The notes: generated from the sequence alone by a model not told the origin. 16,218 bases of DNA from JBBKWX01 sp037969175 (GCA_037969175.1 JBBKWX010000079.1:1-16218); one strand, 5' to 3'; shown: positions 1 through 7,252, numbered from the stretch's first letter. Program-made: numbers and translations.

Positions 1-963
1 TCAACTATAATTTACAATAGCCATATAAATGGGCATCCCTATCGTGATATTGAATGGAAAGGTTACCCCAAGAGCCATAGGGATATATAATCCGGGGTCG
101 GCTTGCGGTGCCGCCAATCGCATGGCTGCCGGAACAGCTATATAGGAAGCACTTCCTGCCAATATCGCAAACATAAATCGGTTACCCACATCAGTAGTAA
201 CATATCCGCTGAAATAAGCAGCAAGACATCCGTTGATCAACGGGATCAGTATTGCAAACAAACTTACAAACCATCCGTATTTTAAGAATGTAGAGAATCT
301 TTTGGCAGTGACCATTCCCATCTCGAGCAAGAAAATAGCCAGGAATCCTTTAAAAATATCCGTGGTGAATGGCTTGATCCCTTCAGCTTGTTTAGCGTCC
401 GAGATCATGCCTATCACGAGACTTCCCAAGATCATTAATACACTGCCATTAGTGAAGGAATGATGTATGATATTTTTTATGCTTCCTTTTTTTGAACTCC
501 CGATATCATACTTCATGATCAAGATCACGCCAACGATGATAGCCGGTGATTCCATCAATGCCATTACTGCTACCATATGCCCTCCAAATGGAATGCTTTG
601 AGCCTCCAGGAAAGAAGAAGCAGCAACAAATGTTACAGCACTTACAGAACCATATGCCGCAGCAATTGCTCCCGCATCATAGATACTCATTTTTCGTTTC
701 AGAATAAAAAATGTGTAAAGTGGAATAATGGATGCGACTAATAATCCAAATAAGATCGAGTAAAGAATCTCATTGGAGAAGGGGCTGTGAGATAACTCTT
801 GTCCGCCTTTAAACCCAATGGAAAATAAAAGATACAAGGATATGAACTTGCTCGTCGAAGCGGGAATCTCAAGATCACTTTTCACTACACTGGCTATTAT
901 CCCCAATAAAAAGAATAACAGCGTCGGGTTTGTTATGTTCGAGATTAGTAAATTTAAATCCAT
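1..963 (-). CDS. SbtA-family sodium-dependent bicarbonate permease
   Basis: Predicted inner-membrane transporter of the SbtA family (DUF897/COG3329), whose cyanobacterial members import bicarbonate together with sodium. The 320-residue protein is almost entirely hydrophobic, with about ten membrane segments. It carries family-typical stretches: LEIP after the first helix, the IGFKGG motif, AAAYGSVSAVTFV, and GGHMVAVMALMESPAIIVG. A second half repeats the pattern (GFLAIFLLEMGMV, FAILAGSASYIAVPAAMRLA). The stop codon is the first three bases of the window, so the gene is complete. I chose ATG at 963 (MDLN...) over an in-frame TTG at 984, because that TTG lies inside a perfect -7 box (982-989). 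No SbtB-like PII regulator is in the window; one could lie just beyond the left edge. Family assignment is firm; the substrate in this presumably heterotrophic organism is inference. Confidence 0.9.
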   Translation of the reverse strand: MDLNLLISNITNPTLLFFLLGIIASVVKSDLEIPASTSKFISLYLLFSIGFKGGQELSHSPFSNEILYSILFGLLVASIIPLYTFFILKRKMSIYDAGAIAAAYGSVSAVTFVAASSFLEAQSIPFGGHMVAVMALMESPAIIVGVILIMKYDIGSSKKGSIKNIIHHSFTNGSVLMILGSLVIGMISDAKQAEGIKPFTTDIFKGFLAIFLLEMGMVTAKRFSTFLKYGWFVSLFAILIPLINGCLAAYFSGYVTTDVGNRFMFAILAGSASYIAVPAAMRLAAPQADPGLYIPMALGVTFPFNITIGMPIYMAIVNYS

Positions 964-981
964 GGGGTAGCGTAGAGTGCT

Positions 982-989
982 CAAATGTA
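982..989 (-). promoter_or_regulatory. -7 box TACATTTG for the SbtA-family gene
   Basis: On the minus strand this reads TACATTTG, a full match to the Bacteroidota -7 consensus TAnnTTTG. It ends 18 nt before the ATG at 963, the same spacing as six other boxes in the window. I see no clear TTTG -33 element at the usual 19-21 nt upstream. Confidence 0.6.
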
Positions 990-1049
990 AAAACTAAACG
1001 CCTACTTATCTAAGTTTAAAATATTTATTGTTCCTGATGCATTATTTTA

Positions 1050-1083
1050 TGATCCTCATGCAGATGTCACCGCATGAGGATCA
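1050..1083. other. Perfect 12-bp inverted repeat (hairpin)
   Basis: The arms at 1050-1061 (TGATCCTCATGC) and 1072-1083 are exact reverse complements around a 10-nt loop. The hairpin lies about 110 nt beyond the stop of the minus-strand outer-membrane gene and upstream of the SbtA-family promoter. There is no T-run after it on either strand, so it is not a textbook intrinsic terminator. It could still end or stabilise the upstream transcript. The structure is certain; the function is inferred. Confidence 0.5.
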
Positions 1084-1191
1084 ATTGAAAAGAGATTTGC
1101 TATTGAAATATATTGCTTAAATCCTAAATAGTATTAGCACTATTCCAAATTAAATCGAAAATCTCATTGTTTTTAACTTTAGTATTAAATA

Positions 1192-1803
1192 CTATTTATC
1201 TCCATTCCCGCCAATACTCATAGCTGCTCCAAAAGTTAATCTGGATGGGCTGCTAAGTGTGGTTTTTCCGGAGTCATTGGTTTTACTCATGCCTTGATAA
1301 TGTGTAGATAAGATCAATGAACCCAAATTGAGCGCAAAACCTGCTTTGTACCCAATTTTGCTTTGCTGATCTAAAGCAAGGTTACTTCCATTTGTATGAT
1401 CCCTGATCTGCGATATGAAATGATAAACCGGACCAACCTCTATCCCGACCGGACCAATTAAATTCATGCCACCCAAAACAGGCGCTTCTATACTGTTCAC
1501 ACTGAATGTTACACTTCCGGATTGTTCGCCATCTATATAAGAATCAAACTTTCCCTTGCTTTGATGTAATAATACCGCCGGTTTTACATAAAATGGACCT
1601 ATTCCGAACTTTCCAAATAAACCGGCTTCATAACCGGTGATTCCATCGCCTTTTAATACCCTTGTAAATCCATCTCCTACTTCCGAGATCCTCAAGGATT
1701 CTGTTGAAACTCCTCCCGTTATTCCTCCTTTTGCATTTTGCGCATTTACGACATGAGTTAATACCAGAATGAATGCTGCTATTATGATAATTTTGGTTTT
1801 CAT
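1192..1803 (-). CDS. Secreted outer-membrane beta-barrel protein, PorT-like
   Basis: A 203-residue protein with an N-terminal signal peptide (residues 1-21, hydrophobic core IIIIAAFILVLTHV, cleavage near NAQ-N). The mature part shows alternating beta-strand patterns (FGIGPFYVKPAVLLHQSKG, GYKAGFALNLGSLILSTHYQG) typical of the small eight-stranded Bacteroidota outer-membrane barrels (PorT-like, beta-brl_2 group). The last strand, SRLTFGAAMSIGG, would be the C-terminal barrel strand. The likely location is the outer membrane; no specific substrate or partner can be read from the sequence. The gene stands alone between the YdeI unit and the SbtA-family gene. The fold assignment rests on pattern, not a strong motif, so a soluble beta-rich periplasmic protein is the alternative. 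Confidence 0.75.
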   Translation of the reverse strand: MKTKIIIIAAFILVLTHVVNAQNAKGGITGGVSTESLRISEVGDGFTRVLKGDGITGYEAGLFGKFGIGPFYVKPAVLLHQSKGKFDSYIDGEQSGSVTFSVNSIEAPVLGGMNLIGPVGIEVGPVYHFISQIRDHTNGSNLALDQQSKIGYKAGFALNLGSLILSTHYQGMSKTNDSGKTTLSSPSRLTFGAAMSIGGNGDK

Positions 1804-1945
1804 TGTATTAAGATTTAAAGTTTAACTTATTCTCAATACAATATTCCAATTCAATACCAACCCTGTAATTGATTGATTTACAGAAGGTGATTTCAAAAGT
1901 TCAAATTAATTTGATAAATAATTTTCAAAATGAAAAAGAATCGGA

Positions 1946-2548
1946 CTAGTTTCCCGACTTTTTTGAAACAACAAATTGCGGAATTTTTTGCCCTTGTGAA
2001 GAACATGATTTTAAAATTTCAAGTCTTCTCAATCTGGTCTCTTCTCTTTTTGCACTTGTCACCCACCAAACACTTGCTCGCAGTGTTGATGGTGGCAATG
2101 CACAAAAATATTTCCAGGCTTTTGCATCTTTCTTCAATAGGGCTTCATATTCTGGTGGGAGACTTATATGTTCTTGCTCGAAAGAATATATCCCCGATCG
2201 GTCTTCTTTTTTATGCTCGTAAGCCTTCAAGCCCGACGGCATCATCTTTTTTTCAGCCTTCAATTTTTCTACGATCCTAATATTCACAGCGCTCCAGATG
2301 CTGTTCTCTTTTCTTGGAGTAAAACGTATCATATAGCTTTTCTCATCTATAGATTTTCTTAATCCATCGATCCAGCCAAAACAAATCGCTTCTTCAACCG
2401 ACTCAGTCCATAGTATACTTTTTTCTCCCGATGAGATTTTCTTAAATCCAACCCATAATTCTTTTTTGGAATTGTGATTTTTACTAAGCCATTTTCGGAA
2501 CTCACTTCTTGTAGGAAAAAACAAAGGGATAACACCGGTCGTGTCCAT
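1946..2548 (-). CDS. YdeI/OmpD-associated (OmdA) family protein
   Basis: A 200-residue cytoplasmic protein of the YdeI/OmpD-associated family (OmdA domain, sometimes annotated as bacteriocin-protection protein). Diagnostic stretches are the N-terminal F-x-t-R-s-E-F-R-K-W-L segment, ELWVGFKK, the motif ICFGWIDGLRKSIDE, RFTPRKENSIWSAVN, and the C-terminal FCALPPSTLRASVWWVTSAKREETRLRRLE, the OmdA helical part. The length matches the common form. Family members are implicated in envelope stress and antimicrobial-peptide resistance in other bacteria, but the biochemical function is unknown. The gene starts 19 nt after the TfoX-domain gene and is probably cotranscribed with it. An opposite-strand reading frame from 1930 overlaps it but has no protein-like features. 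Confidence 0.9.
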   Translation of the reverse strand: MDTTGVIPLFFPTRSEFRKWLSKNHNSKKELWVGFKKISSGEKSILWTESVEEAICFGWIDGLRKSIDEKSYMIRFTPRKENSIWSAVNIRIVEKLKAEKKMMPSGLKAYEHKKEDRSGIYSFEQEHISLPPEYEALLKKDAKAWKYFCALPPSTLRASVWWVTSAKREETRLRRLEILKSCSSQGQKIPQFVVSKKSGN

Positions 2549-2567
2549 TCATAATTGATTTTGATGC

Positions 2568-2909
2568 TTATTTCTTTTTGGATGATTTGGCTTTTGGATT
2601 AAAATCCAGACATTTCTGGATCCAGGTTTCAAGATCTTTTTCTTTATCTACAGATTCTTCACTTACAAATACATAGCCCTGCATAGGTCTTCCGGTAAAG
2701 TCCATAGCGCGACATCCTTTTATCTTCAAAGCAAGTTCATATTCCTGGGGATCAATTCTGCACATCAGGTCATTTTTGACTATTCCGCAGCACATTTTAT
2801 CATTGACCATAAACGTCAATCCACCCATCATTCTTTTTTCTGAAAATGTTGCAGACTTTCTCTGAAGAACTATTTTAATTCTTTCTGCCAGATGTTCATT
2901 ATATGCCAT
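2568..2909 (-). CDS. TfoX/Sxy N-terminal-domain protein
   Basis: A 113-residue protein consisting of the TfoX N-terminal domain only. It has the family pattern: helix AERIKIVLQ, then F-S-E-K-R-M-M-G-G-L-T-F-M-V-N-D-K-M-C-C-G-I, a middle D-P-Q-E-Y, the G-R-P-M-Q-G-Y-V-F-V strand, and the C-terminal helix LETWIQKCLDFN followed by a lysine-rich tail (KAKSSKKK). Full-length TfoX/Sxy regulates competence in gammaproteobacteria, but the many stand-alone N-terminal-domain proteins in Bacteroidota have no established role, so competence should not be assumed. It is the first gene of a likely two-gene unit with the YdeI-family gene. Confidence 0.88.
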   Translation of the reverse strand: MAYNEHLAERIKIVLQRKSATFSEKRMMGGLTFMVNDKMCCGIVKNDLMCRIDPQEYELALKIKGCRAMDFTGRPMQGYVFVSEESVDKEKDLETWIQKCLDFNPKAKSSKKK

Positions 2910-2970
2910 GGTCTTAGATTGAATTTTGGAAAACTCTTGAATCTAAAATTAAGCAAATCTTTTAATTTGG

Positions 2971-4707
2971 CTATACTTTGGGGTAATAACATTTGAATAT
3001 AGAACCTTGCCCCAAATTACTTTCTAATTCTATTTTGCCTCCGGATTTTTCTATCAGATCTTTGCACATAGGTAATCCCAATCCCGTTCCTAATTCTTTT
3101 CCTGTACCATAACTCCTTTCAGCTTTAAAATTGAATAGTGTTTCAATTTTTTCTTTTGGAATCCCTAAACCTTCATCTTTGAAAATTGCGATTGCATATT
3201 TTTCATTTACATCGACAGAGACGAAAATATTCTTATTAGGATTTGTAAATTTTATGGCATTCATCAATAAATTTCGGGTAACAAATCGAACTACTTCTAA
3301 GTCAATATTTGCTAAAATAATTTTGTCGGAATCACTGAAGTTTATCTTTATTCCTTTTTGTTCAGCTATTGCTGATACATGTCTTATGGATGCAGAAATT
3401 GGAGCTATAATATTAGCAGTTTCTATATTCACATAGCTTCCGCCCATCTGTGATCTGGCCCAGGTCAATACATTTTCAGTTAGTTCCCGAATATGAAAAG
3501 TTTGAACCTGTAATTTCTTCAAAACTGGTTTCGCTTCATCTACACTGAGATCCTCATCAGTGACTAAAGTAAGTGTTTCAGCAAGAAAATTAATTGGAGA
3601 AATTAAATCATGAGATAAAATGGAGAAAAGTTGATCTTTGGATTTCGCCAACTCTTCCAATTCTTTATTTTGTTTATGGATTTCTTGTTGTTTGCGCTCT
3701 AATATTTTGGCATTTTTATATTGTGATCTTAACAAGAAAAATAAAAATAATGCCAATATGAAAATAAAGATCAATCCGGATAAAACCCATTTGTTTCTCT
3801 CATTGGCTAATTCTTGTTTTAACTCGGCGTTTTCCCTTACCTTTTTTTCAGTATCCAGACTTGCATTTAATAGATCTATCCTCTGTTTAGTATTCTTGTT
3901 TCTTGATTCTGAGTCAAGCTCATAATGTAATGACTGAAAATCGTATGCTTTTTTATAATCTCCTAAAGAGTAATAGGATCTTGCTACAATGCGATAAGCG
4001 TAAGGTAAATGTGATGTATGCCCATTTTCGGTTGCCATTGCAATTGCTTTGTTAGAATGTTCCAATGCTTCATCATATTTCTTGGTAACAAGATACAGTT
4101 GAGCAATATTTAATTCAGCACTAAGTACATTATCCAGTGAATTATTTTCTTGTGCCAGCTCTAATGCTTTTTGTAAATATCCGAATGAACTTGAATAATT
4201 TTTATTCAACCTTGATATAGCTCCCCTGAGGTTAAGGTTTGATATTTGATGAATAAGAATGGGTTTTGAATTTGCTATTGCATCGCTTGAGTCTGCATAC
4301 AGAGCGGCAAATTCTAAATTAGATTTTTCAAAATATACTGCAGAGAGTCTGTTATATGCCCTGCTAATTTGTAATGAATCCTGATTATTTTTAGCCCTGA
4401 TTAGTCCCCTATTTAAATATTTAATAGAAAGGTCATAATTATTTGATGCTCTATACATTTCACCAATAGTATTCAGAAGTTCAGTTTCTTTTAAACTGTT
4501 TTCTGTTTTTTGATAATACAACAAAAGTTGAAAACTTAAAGGCTTAGCATGTTCATATGACCCTGCCACATAAAATTTCATCATTTCCTTTTCTGTCGAA
4601 TCGGCATTAAAAAAACTTTGTGCGAATCCCTGTACAAACACCAGTAGGAGTGTGGTTAAAATTGAAAGCCTGATGAGTAACTTTGCTTTGCGTTTAATAC
4701 GTAACAT
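2971..4707 (-). CDS. Sensor histidine kinase with periplasmic TPRs
   Basis: A 578-residue hybrid-free sensor kinase. In order it has: a signal peptide or N-terminal anchor (1-30, LSILTTLLLVFVQGFAQ), TPR-like helical repeats (about 70-265, e.g. LNTIGEMYRASNNYDLSIKYLNRG), a coiled segment (270-305), one transmembrane helix (about 308-327), a linker coil (330-357), a HisKA domain with phospho-acceptor His366 in FSILSHDLISP, and a HATPase domain with N-box Asn483 (RNLLMNAIKFT), G1 box DEGLGIP (511-517) and G2 box GTGLGLPM (540-547). All catalytic boxes are intact. The repeats should face the periplasm and probably sense a peptide or protein ligand. No response regulator is adjacent, so it is an orphan kinase. 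The upstream gene is divergent, with an imperfect inverted repeat between them. Confidence 0.93.
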   Translation of the reverse strand: MLRIKRKAKLLIRLSILTTLLLVFVQGFAQSFFNADSTEKEMMKFYVAGSYEHAKPLSFQLLLYYQKTENSLKETELLNTIGEMYRASNNYDLSIKYLNRGLIRAKNNQDSLQISRAYNRLSAVYFEKSNLEFAALYADSSDAIANSKPILIHQISNLNLRGAISRLNKNYSSSFGYLQKALELAQENNSLDNVLSAELNIAQLYLVTKKYDEALEHSNKAIAMATENGHTSHLPYAYRIVARSYYSLGDYKKAYDFQSLHYELDSESRNKNTKQRIDLLNASLDTEKKVRENAELKQELANERNKWVLSGLIFIFILALFLFFLLRSQYKNAKILERKQQEIHKQNKELEELAKSKDQLFSILSHDLISPINFLAETLTLVTDEDLSVDEAKPVLKKLQVQTFHIRELTENVLTWARSQMGGSYVNIETANIIAPISASIRHVSAIAEQKGIKINFSDSDKIILANIDLEVVRFVTRNLLMNAIKFTNPNKNIFVSVDVNEKYAIAIFKDEGLGIPKEKIETLFNFKAERSYGTGKELGTGLGLPMCKDLIEKSGGKIELESNLGQGSIFKCYYPKV

Positions 4708-4770
4708 CTAGAAAGAAATATCCCTGTTTCTTTTCGTTCTCCTTTTAGCAAGAAGATCAAATATTTTCCT

Positions 4771-4818
4771 CAATTATACTATACTGGGTTCAAATAAGTA
4801 ATCTTTTAGTATAAATTG
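4771..4818. repeat. Imperfect inverted repeat between divergent genes
   Basis: CAATTATACTA at 4771-4781 is matched by TAGTATAAATTG at 4807-4818, its reverse complement apart from one extra A. The 25-nt spacer makes a simple hairpin unlikely, but it could be a binding site for a dimeric regulator. It sits in the 250-bp region between the histidine kinase gene (minus) and the cyclase gene (plus). That region otherwise shows no recognisable gene. Confidence 0.35.
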
Positions 4819-4957
4819 TTGCTTAATAAAATGAATGCGGCGCTAAAGTAATGAAAATGAAGTTTATAATATTTATTTTACCTCCTTTATTTTACAAGCT
4901 GGGCATCTATAGTTTGTGCAACAACATAGCTTGCTTCACAAAGCTTATATTTGAACC

Positions 4958-5701
4958 ATGATATTTGAATTTAATACCGGCAGAGCTTTGCTAAAAGCAA
5001 ACATGTCACTTCCAATGGATATCTCTATCCCACTTAGAGCAGGTGCTGACAATGTAAATGCATTTCACCTGCCTCCATTTACACGCAAGCCATTTGCAAT
5101 AGGTGATTTTGTCGGAGCTGTAAAAGCAGGAGGGCCTTGCAACGTTTATGATCTTGCCTTCAACCCACATGGAAATGGAACACATACCGAATGTGTTGGT
5201 CATATCAGCCCAAAGGAAGAGTCGATCAATGATTGCCTCAAAGAATTCTTTTTTCATGCCAGATTGCTTACGATCGATCCGGTCAGACATAATAATGATC
5301 TGGTAATTATGAATGAACAGATCCTTCCATTTTTAGATAATGCTCCACAGGCTTTGATCCTTCGAACACTACCCAATACAGAAGCGAAGTTGAATTTTCA
5401 ATATAGCGGCAGTAATCCTTGTTTTTTACATCACGAAGCTGCTAAAAGTATTGCGAATGCCGGAGTCCTGCATCTTTTGATCGATACTCCATCTGTGGAT
5501 AAAGAAGAGGATGGGGGAGATCTGCTTGCACATCACGCATTTTGGAACTACCCGGAAAATACCAGAATGAATGCGACCATTTCGGAATTGATCTATGTAC
5601 CCAATGCCGTTAAGGATGGGGATTATTTATTGAATCTTCAAATTGCTTCTTTTGTGAATGATGCCAGCCCCTCAAAACCGGTATTGTATCCTTTGATTTA
5701 A
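4958..5701 (+). CDS. Cyclase family metal-dependent hydrolase (kynurenine formamidase-like)
   Basis: A 247-residue cytoplasmic enzyme of the cyclase/kynurenine formamidase family (PF04199), which hydrolyses amide or lactone-like substrates with bound metal. Visible marks are DISIPLRAG (21-29), the metal motif H71-GNGT-H76-T-E78, the segment LLIDTPSVDKEEDGG (173-187) followed by A-H-H-A-F-W (191-196), and the C-terminal strand LLNLQIASFVNDASPSKPVLYPL. Well-known formamidases have HxGTHxD; here Glu78 replaces the last Asp and the spacing is one residue longer (HGNGTHTE), so the substrate may differ from N-formylkynurenine. ATG 4958 is preferred because I recall relatives having a short strand before DISIPL. 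ATG 5003 is the alternative. An Lrp/AsnC regulator follows 66 nt downstream and may control it. Confidence 0.88.
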   Translation: MIFEFNTGRALLKANMSLPMDISIPLRAGADNVNAFHLPPFTRKPFAIGDFVGAVKAGGPCNVYDLAFNPHGNGTHTECVGHISPKEESINDCLKEFFFHARLLTIDPVRHNNDLVIMNEQILPFLDNAPQALILRTLPNTEAKLNFQYSGSNPCFLHHEAAKSIANAGVLHLLIDTPSVDKEEDGGDLLAHHAFWNYPENTRMNATISELIYVPNAVKDGDYLLNLQIASFVNDASPSKPVLYPLI

Positions 5702-5742
5702 CGAAAGTTCAGCCATAACTTCTGCTTTAGGATGATAATTTG

Positions 5743-5750
5743 TTACTTTG
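5743..5750 (+). promoter_or_regulatory. -7 box TTACTTTG for the Lrp/AsnC gene
   Basis: TTACTTTG matches TAnnTTTG at seven of eight positions, with the TA one base closer to TTTG. It ends 17 nt before ATG 5768. It lies downstream of the alternative upstream ATG at 5732, which argues against that start. No -33 element is visible. Confidence 0.45.
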
Positions 5751-5767
5751 CCAAATATTCTTTGGTT

Positions 5768-6244
5768 ATGGCAAATCACATACTAGATAAAACAGATCGG
5801 CAAATACTTGATATCCTCCAACAAAATGGACGGATTACCAATCTTCAGTTGAGTTCTGAAATTGGTCTGTCCCCTGCACCCACACTCGAAAGAGTTAAAA
5901 AGTTGGAACGGCTGGGTATCATTAAGTCCTATCATGCAAAATTAGATATGGATGAATTGGGTCTGGGTATCCAAACCTTGATGCAAATTTCTTTGCTGCG
6001 GCATAAAAATAATGCAATGCAGAATTTCGTAGATCAGGTTAATGCGATCAGTGAAATTACAGAGTGTTATCATATCACCGGTGGATCCGACTATCTTTTA
6101 AAAATTATTGTTAAAGATATGAGGGCTTATGAACGTTTGGTCATGGATAAATTAAGTAATATTGAAGAGATAGGACAAATGCAAACCATGATGGTGCTTA
6201 GTGTTGTAAAGCAATCCGATACATTACCCCTCCCCATCATTTAA
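5768..6244 (+). CDS. Lrp/AsnC family transcriptional regulator
   Basis: A 158-residue regulator. The N-terminal winged helix-turn-helix (about 5-55) reads LDKTDRQILDILQQNGRITNLQLS and GLSPAPTLERVKKLERLGIIKSYHAKLD, the classic AsnC pattern. The C-terminal RAM ligand and oligomerisation domain (about 65-150) contains the characteristic ECYHITGGSDYLLKIIVKDM segment. These proteins form octamers that bind amino acids and control amino-acid metabolism genes. I use ATG 5768 (MANHILDKTD) rather than an in-frame ATG at 5732, because the shorter start matches the family N-terminus and follows the -7 box. The upstream cyclase gene is a plausible target: in Pseudomonas the Lrp-type KynR controls the kynurenine formamidase pathway. 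That parallel is inference. The next gene starts 10 nt after the stop. Confidence 0.93.
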   Translation: MANHILDKTDRQILDILQQNGRITNLQLSSEIGLSPAPTLERVKKLERLGIIKSYHAKLDMDELGLGIQTLMQISLLRHKNNAMQNFVDQVNAISEITECYHITGGSDYLLKIIVKDMRAYERLVMDKLSNIEEIGQMQTMMVLSVVKQSDTLPLPII

Positions 6245-6254
6245 TTTTTTCAGA

Positions 6255-6608
6255 ATGAATGTTGAGCAAATTCGAAATTTTTGTTTAGCTAAAAAAGGAG
6301 TAGAAGAGACATTCCCATTTGATGATGTGACACTCGTGTTTAAAGTAATGGGAAAGATATTTCTCATCATTGGTTTAAATGAAGCTACATTTTTTAATGT
6401 TAAATGTGAACCGGAAATAGCGATAGACCTGAGAGAAAGATATCCTGAAGTATTGCCCGGCTGGCACATGAATAAACAACAATGGAATTCTGTCCGTATT
6501 GATGGAGATCTGAGCCATGACTTTTTATATGAACAAATTGACCGGTCCTACAGATTGATAGTTGAAGGCCTTAGCAAGAAATTGAAAGAAGAATTAGCCG
6601 GATTATAA
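6255..6608 (+). CDS. MmcQ/YjbR family DNA-binding-like protein
   Basis: A 117-residue protein of the MmcQ/YjbR family (PF04237). Family marks are the opening MNVEQIRNFCLAKKGVEETFPF, the strand pairs LVFKVMGKIFLIIGL and FFNVKCEPEIAIDLRERYPEV, the highly typical PGWHMNKQQWNSV segment (about 72-84), and the final helix IDRSYRLIVEGLSKK. The length is normal for the family. Members are often described as DNA-binding-like by fold, but no molecular function is established. It starts 10 nt after the Lrp/AsnC stop, so the two are almost certainly cotranscribed; that gives no specific role. Family assignment is firm. Confidence 0.92.
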   Translation: MNVEQIRNFCLAKKGVEETFPFDDVTLVFKVMGKIFLIIGLNEATFFNVKCEPEIAIDLRERYPEVLPGWHMNKQQWNSVRIDGDLSHDFLYEQIDRSYRLIVEGLSKKLKEELAGL

Positions 6609-6655
6609 TTGAAAAACTGTAATCGTTCCGAATTACTTTTGATACTTCTATTTGA

Positions 6656-6663
6656 TACCTTTG
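6656..6663 (+). promoter_or_regulatory. -7 box TACCTTTG for the DUF502 operon
   Basis: A perfect TAnnTTTG match ending 19 nt before the ATG at 6683, in the 74-bp gap after the MmcQ/YjbR gene. A TTTG at 6638-6641 lies only 14 nt upstream, shorter than the usual 19-21, so the -33 element is uncertain. It would drive the DUF502 and coiled-coil gene pair. Confidence 0.6.
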
Positions 6664-6682
6664 CACACCAGCAATATCTGAC

Positions 6683-7252
6683 ATGAAACAATTTGGTTAC
6701 TTCCTCTTAAGAGGCCTGCTGTTTACAGCCCCTTTATTTATTACATTCTATATCTTATTCATTTCAATACGTTGGATGGATGGACTTTTGAATATTGATA
6801 TACCGGGTCTGGGCCTTGCTATCATACTATTTACACTTGCGCTGATAGGTTATGTAGGATCTGTATTTTTCGCGAATCCTTTTTTCAAATATTTCGAAGG
6901 GCTGATCTCAACTGCCCCATTAGTTAAATTACTCTATGGATCGATAAAAGATCTTGTTTCAGCGTTCGTGGGGGATAAGCGTAGATTCAAAGCCCCGGTG
7001 AGGGTCAAGTTGAGCGGAGATGGTGCTGTTGAAAAATTAGGATTCGTGACTCAGGATGACCTGAGTCATATTGGTATTCATGATAAAGTAGCTGTATATT
7101 TTCCGCATTCTTATAATTTCTCAGGAAATCTCTTCCTTGTTCCAAGAGAAAATGTGGTCCCCATCAATGCTTCCGGAACAGAGATCATGAAGTTCATTGT
7201 TTCCGGAGGTGTTACTGATGTTCATCCGGATAATTTAGATCAAGAACTATGA
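6683..7252 (+). CDS. DUF502 family inner-membrane protein
   Basis: A 189-residue integral membrane protein of the DUF502 family. Residues 1-33 hold the conserved FLLRGLLFTAPLFITFYILF helix, and a second hydrophobic segment spans about 42-65 (GLGLAIILFTLALIGYVGSVFF). Between and after them are the family motifs P-F-F-K-Y-F-E, then TAPLVKLLYGSIKDLVSAFVGDKRRF, VAVYFPHSYNFSGNLFLVPRENVVPI, and a C-terminal MKFIVSGGV, where typical relatives have an S-x-G-x motif. Function is unknown in the family, although it is widespread in bacteria and plants. Its stop codon overlaps the start of the next gene by four bases (ATGA), implying translational coupling. Confidence 0.92.
   Translation: MKQFGYFLLRGLLFTAPLFITFYILFISIRWMDGLLNIDIPGLGLAIILFTLALIGYVGSVFFANPFFKYFEGLISTAPLVKLLYGSIKDLVSAFVGDKRRFKAPVRVKLSGDGAVEKLGFVTQDDLSHIGIHDKVAVYFPHSYNFSGNLFLVPRENVVPINASGTEIMKFIVSGGVTDVHPDNLDQEL

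Noticed and set aside
1180..1194. 15-nt AT-only palindrome-like repeat overlapping the outer-membrane gene stop
   Set aside because: It is A/T-dominated and short, and a similar weaker inverted repeat occurs nearby at 1127-1144. This is expected by chance in AT-rich intergenic DNA, and no T-run follows.
1930..2280. Plus-strand 116-residue frame opposite the YdeI-family gene
   Set aside because: The opposite strand encodes a clear YdeI/OmdA protein across the whole stretch. The plus-strand product has no domain, signal peptide or sensible composition.
2909..2970. A competence locus suggested by the TfoX-domain gene
   Set aside because: Only the N-terminal domain is present, no competence genes are nearby, and stand-alone copies are common without a competence link.
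4946..4953. TATATTTG as promoter of the cyclase gene
   Set aside because: It ends only 4 nt before ATG 4958 and 49 nt before ATG 5003, outside the 17-22 nt seen for the other genes. N-terminal similarity favours ATG 4958, so the box is probably fortuitous.
5732..5767. Upstream ATG extension of the Lrp/AsnC regulator
   Set aside because: The 12 extra residues (MIICYFAKYSLV) do not fit the family N-terminus, and the ATG lies upstream of the likely -7 box.
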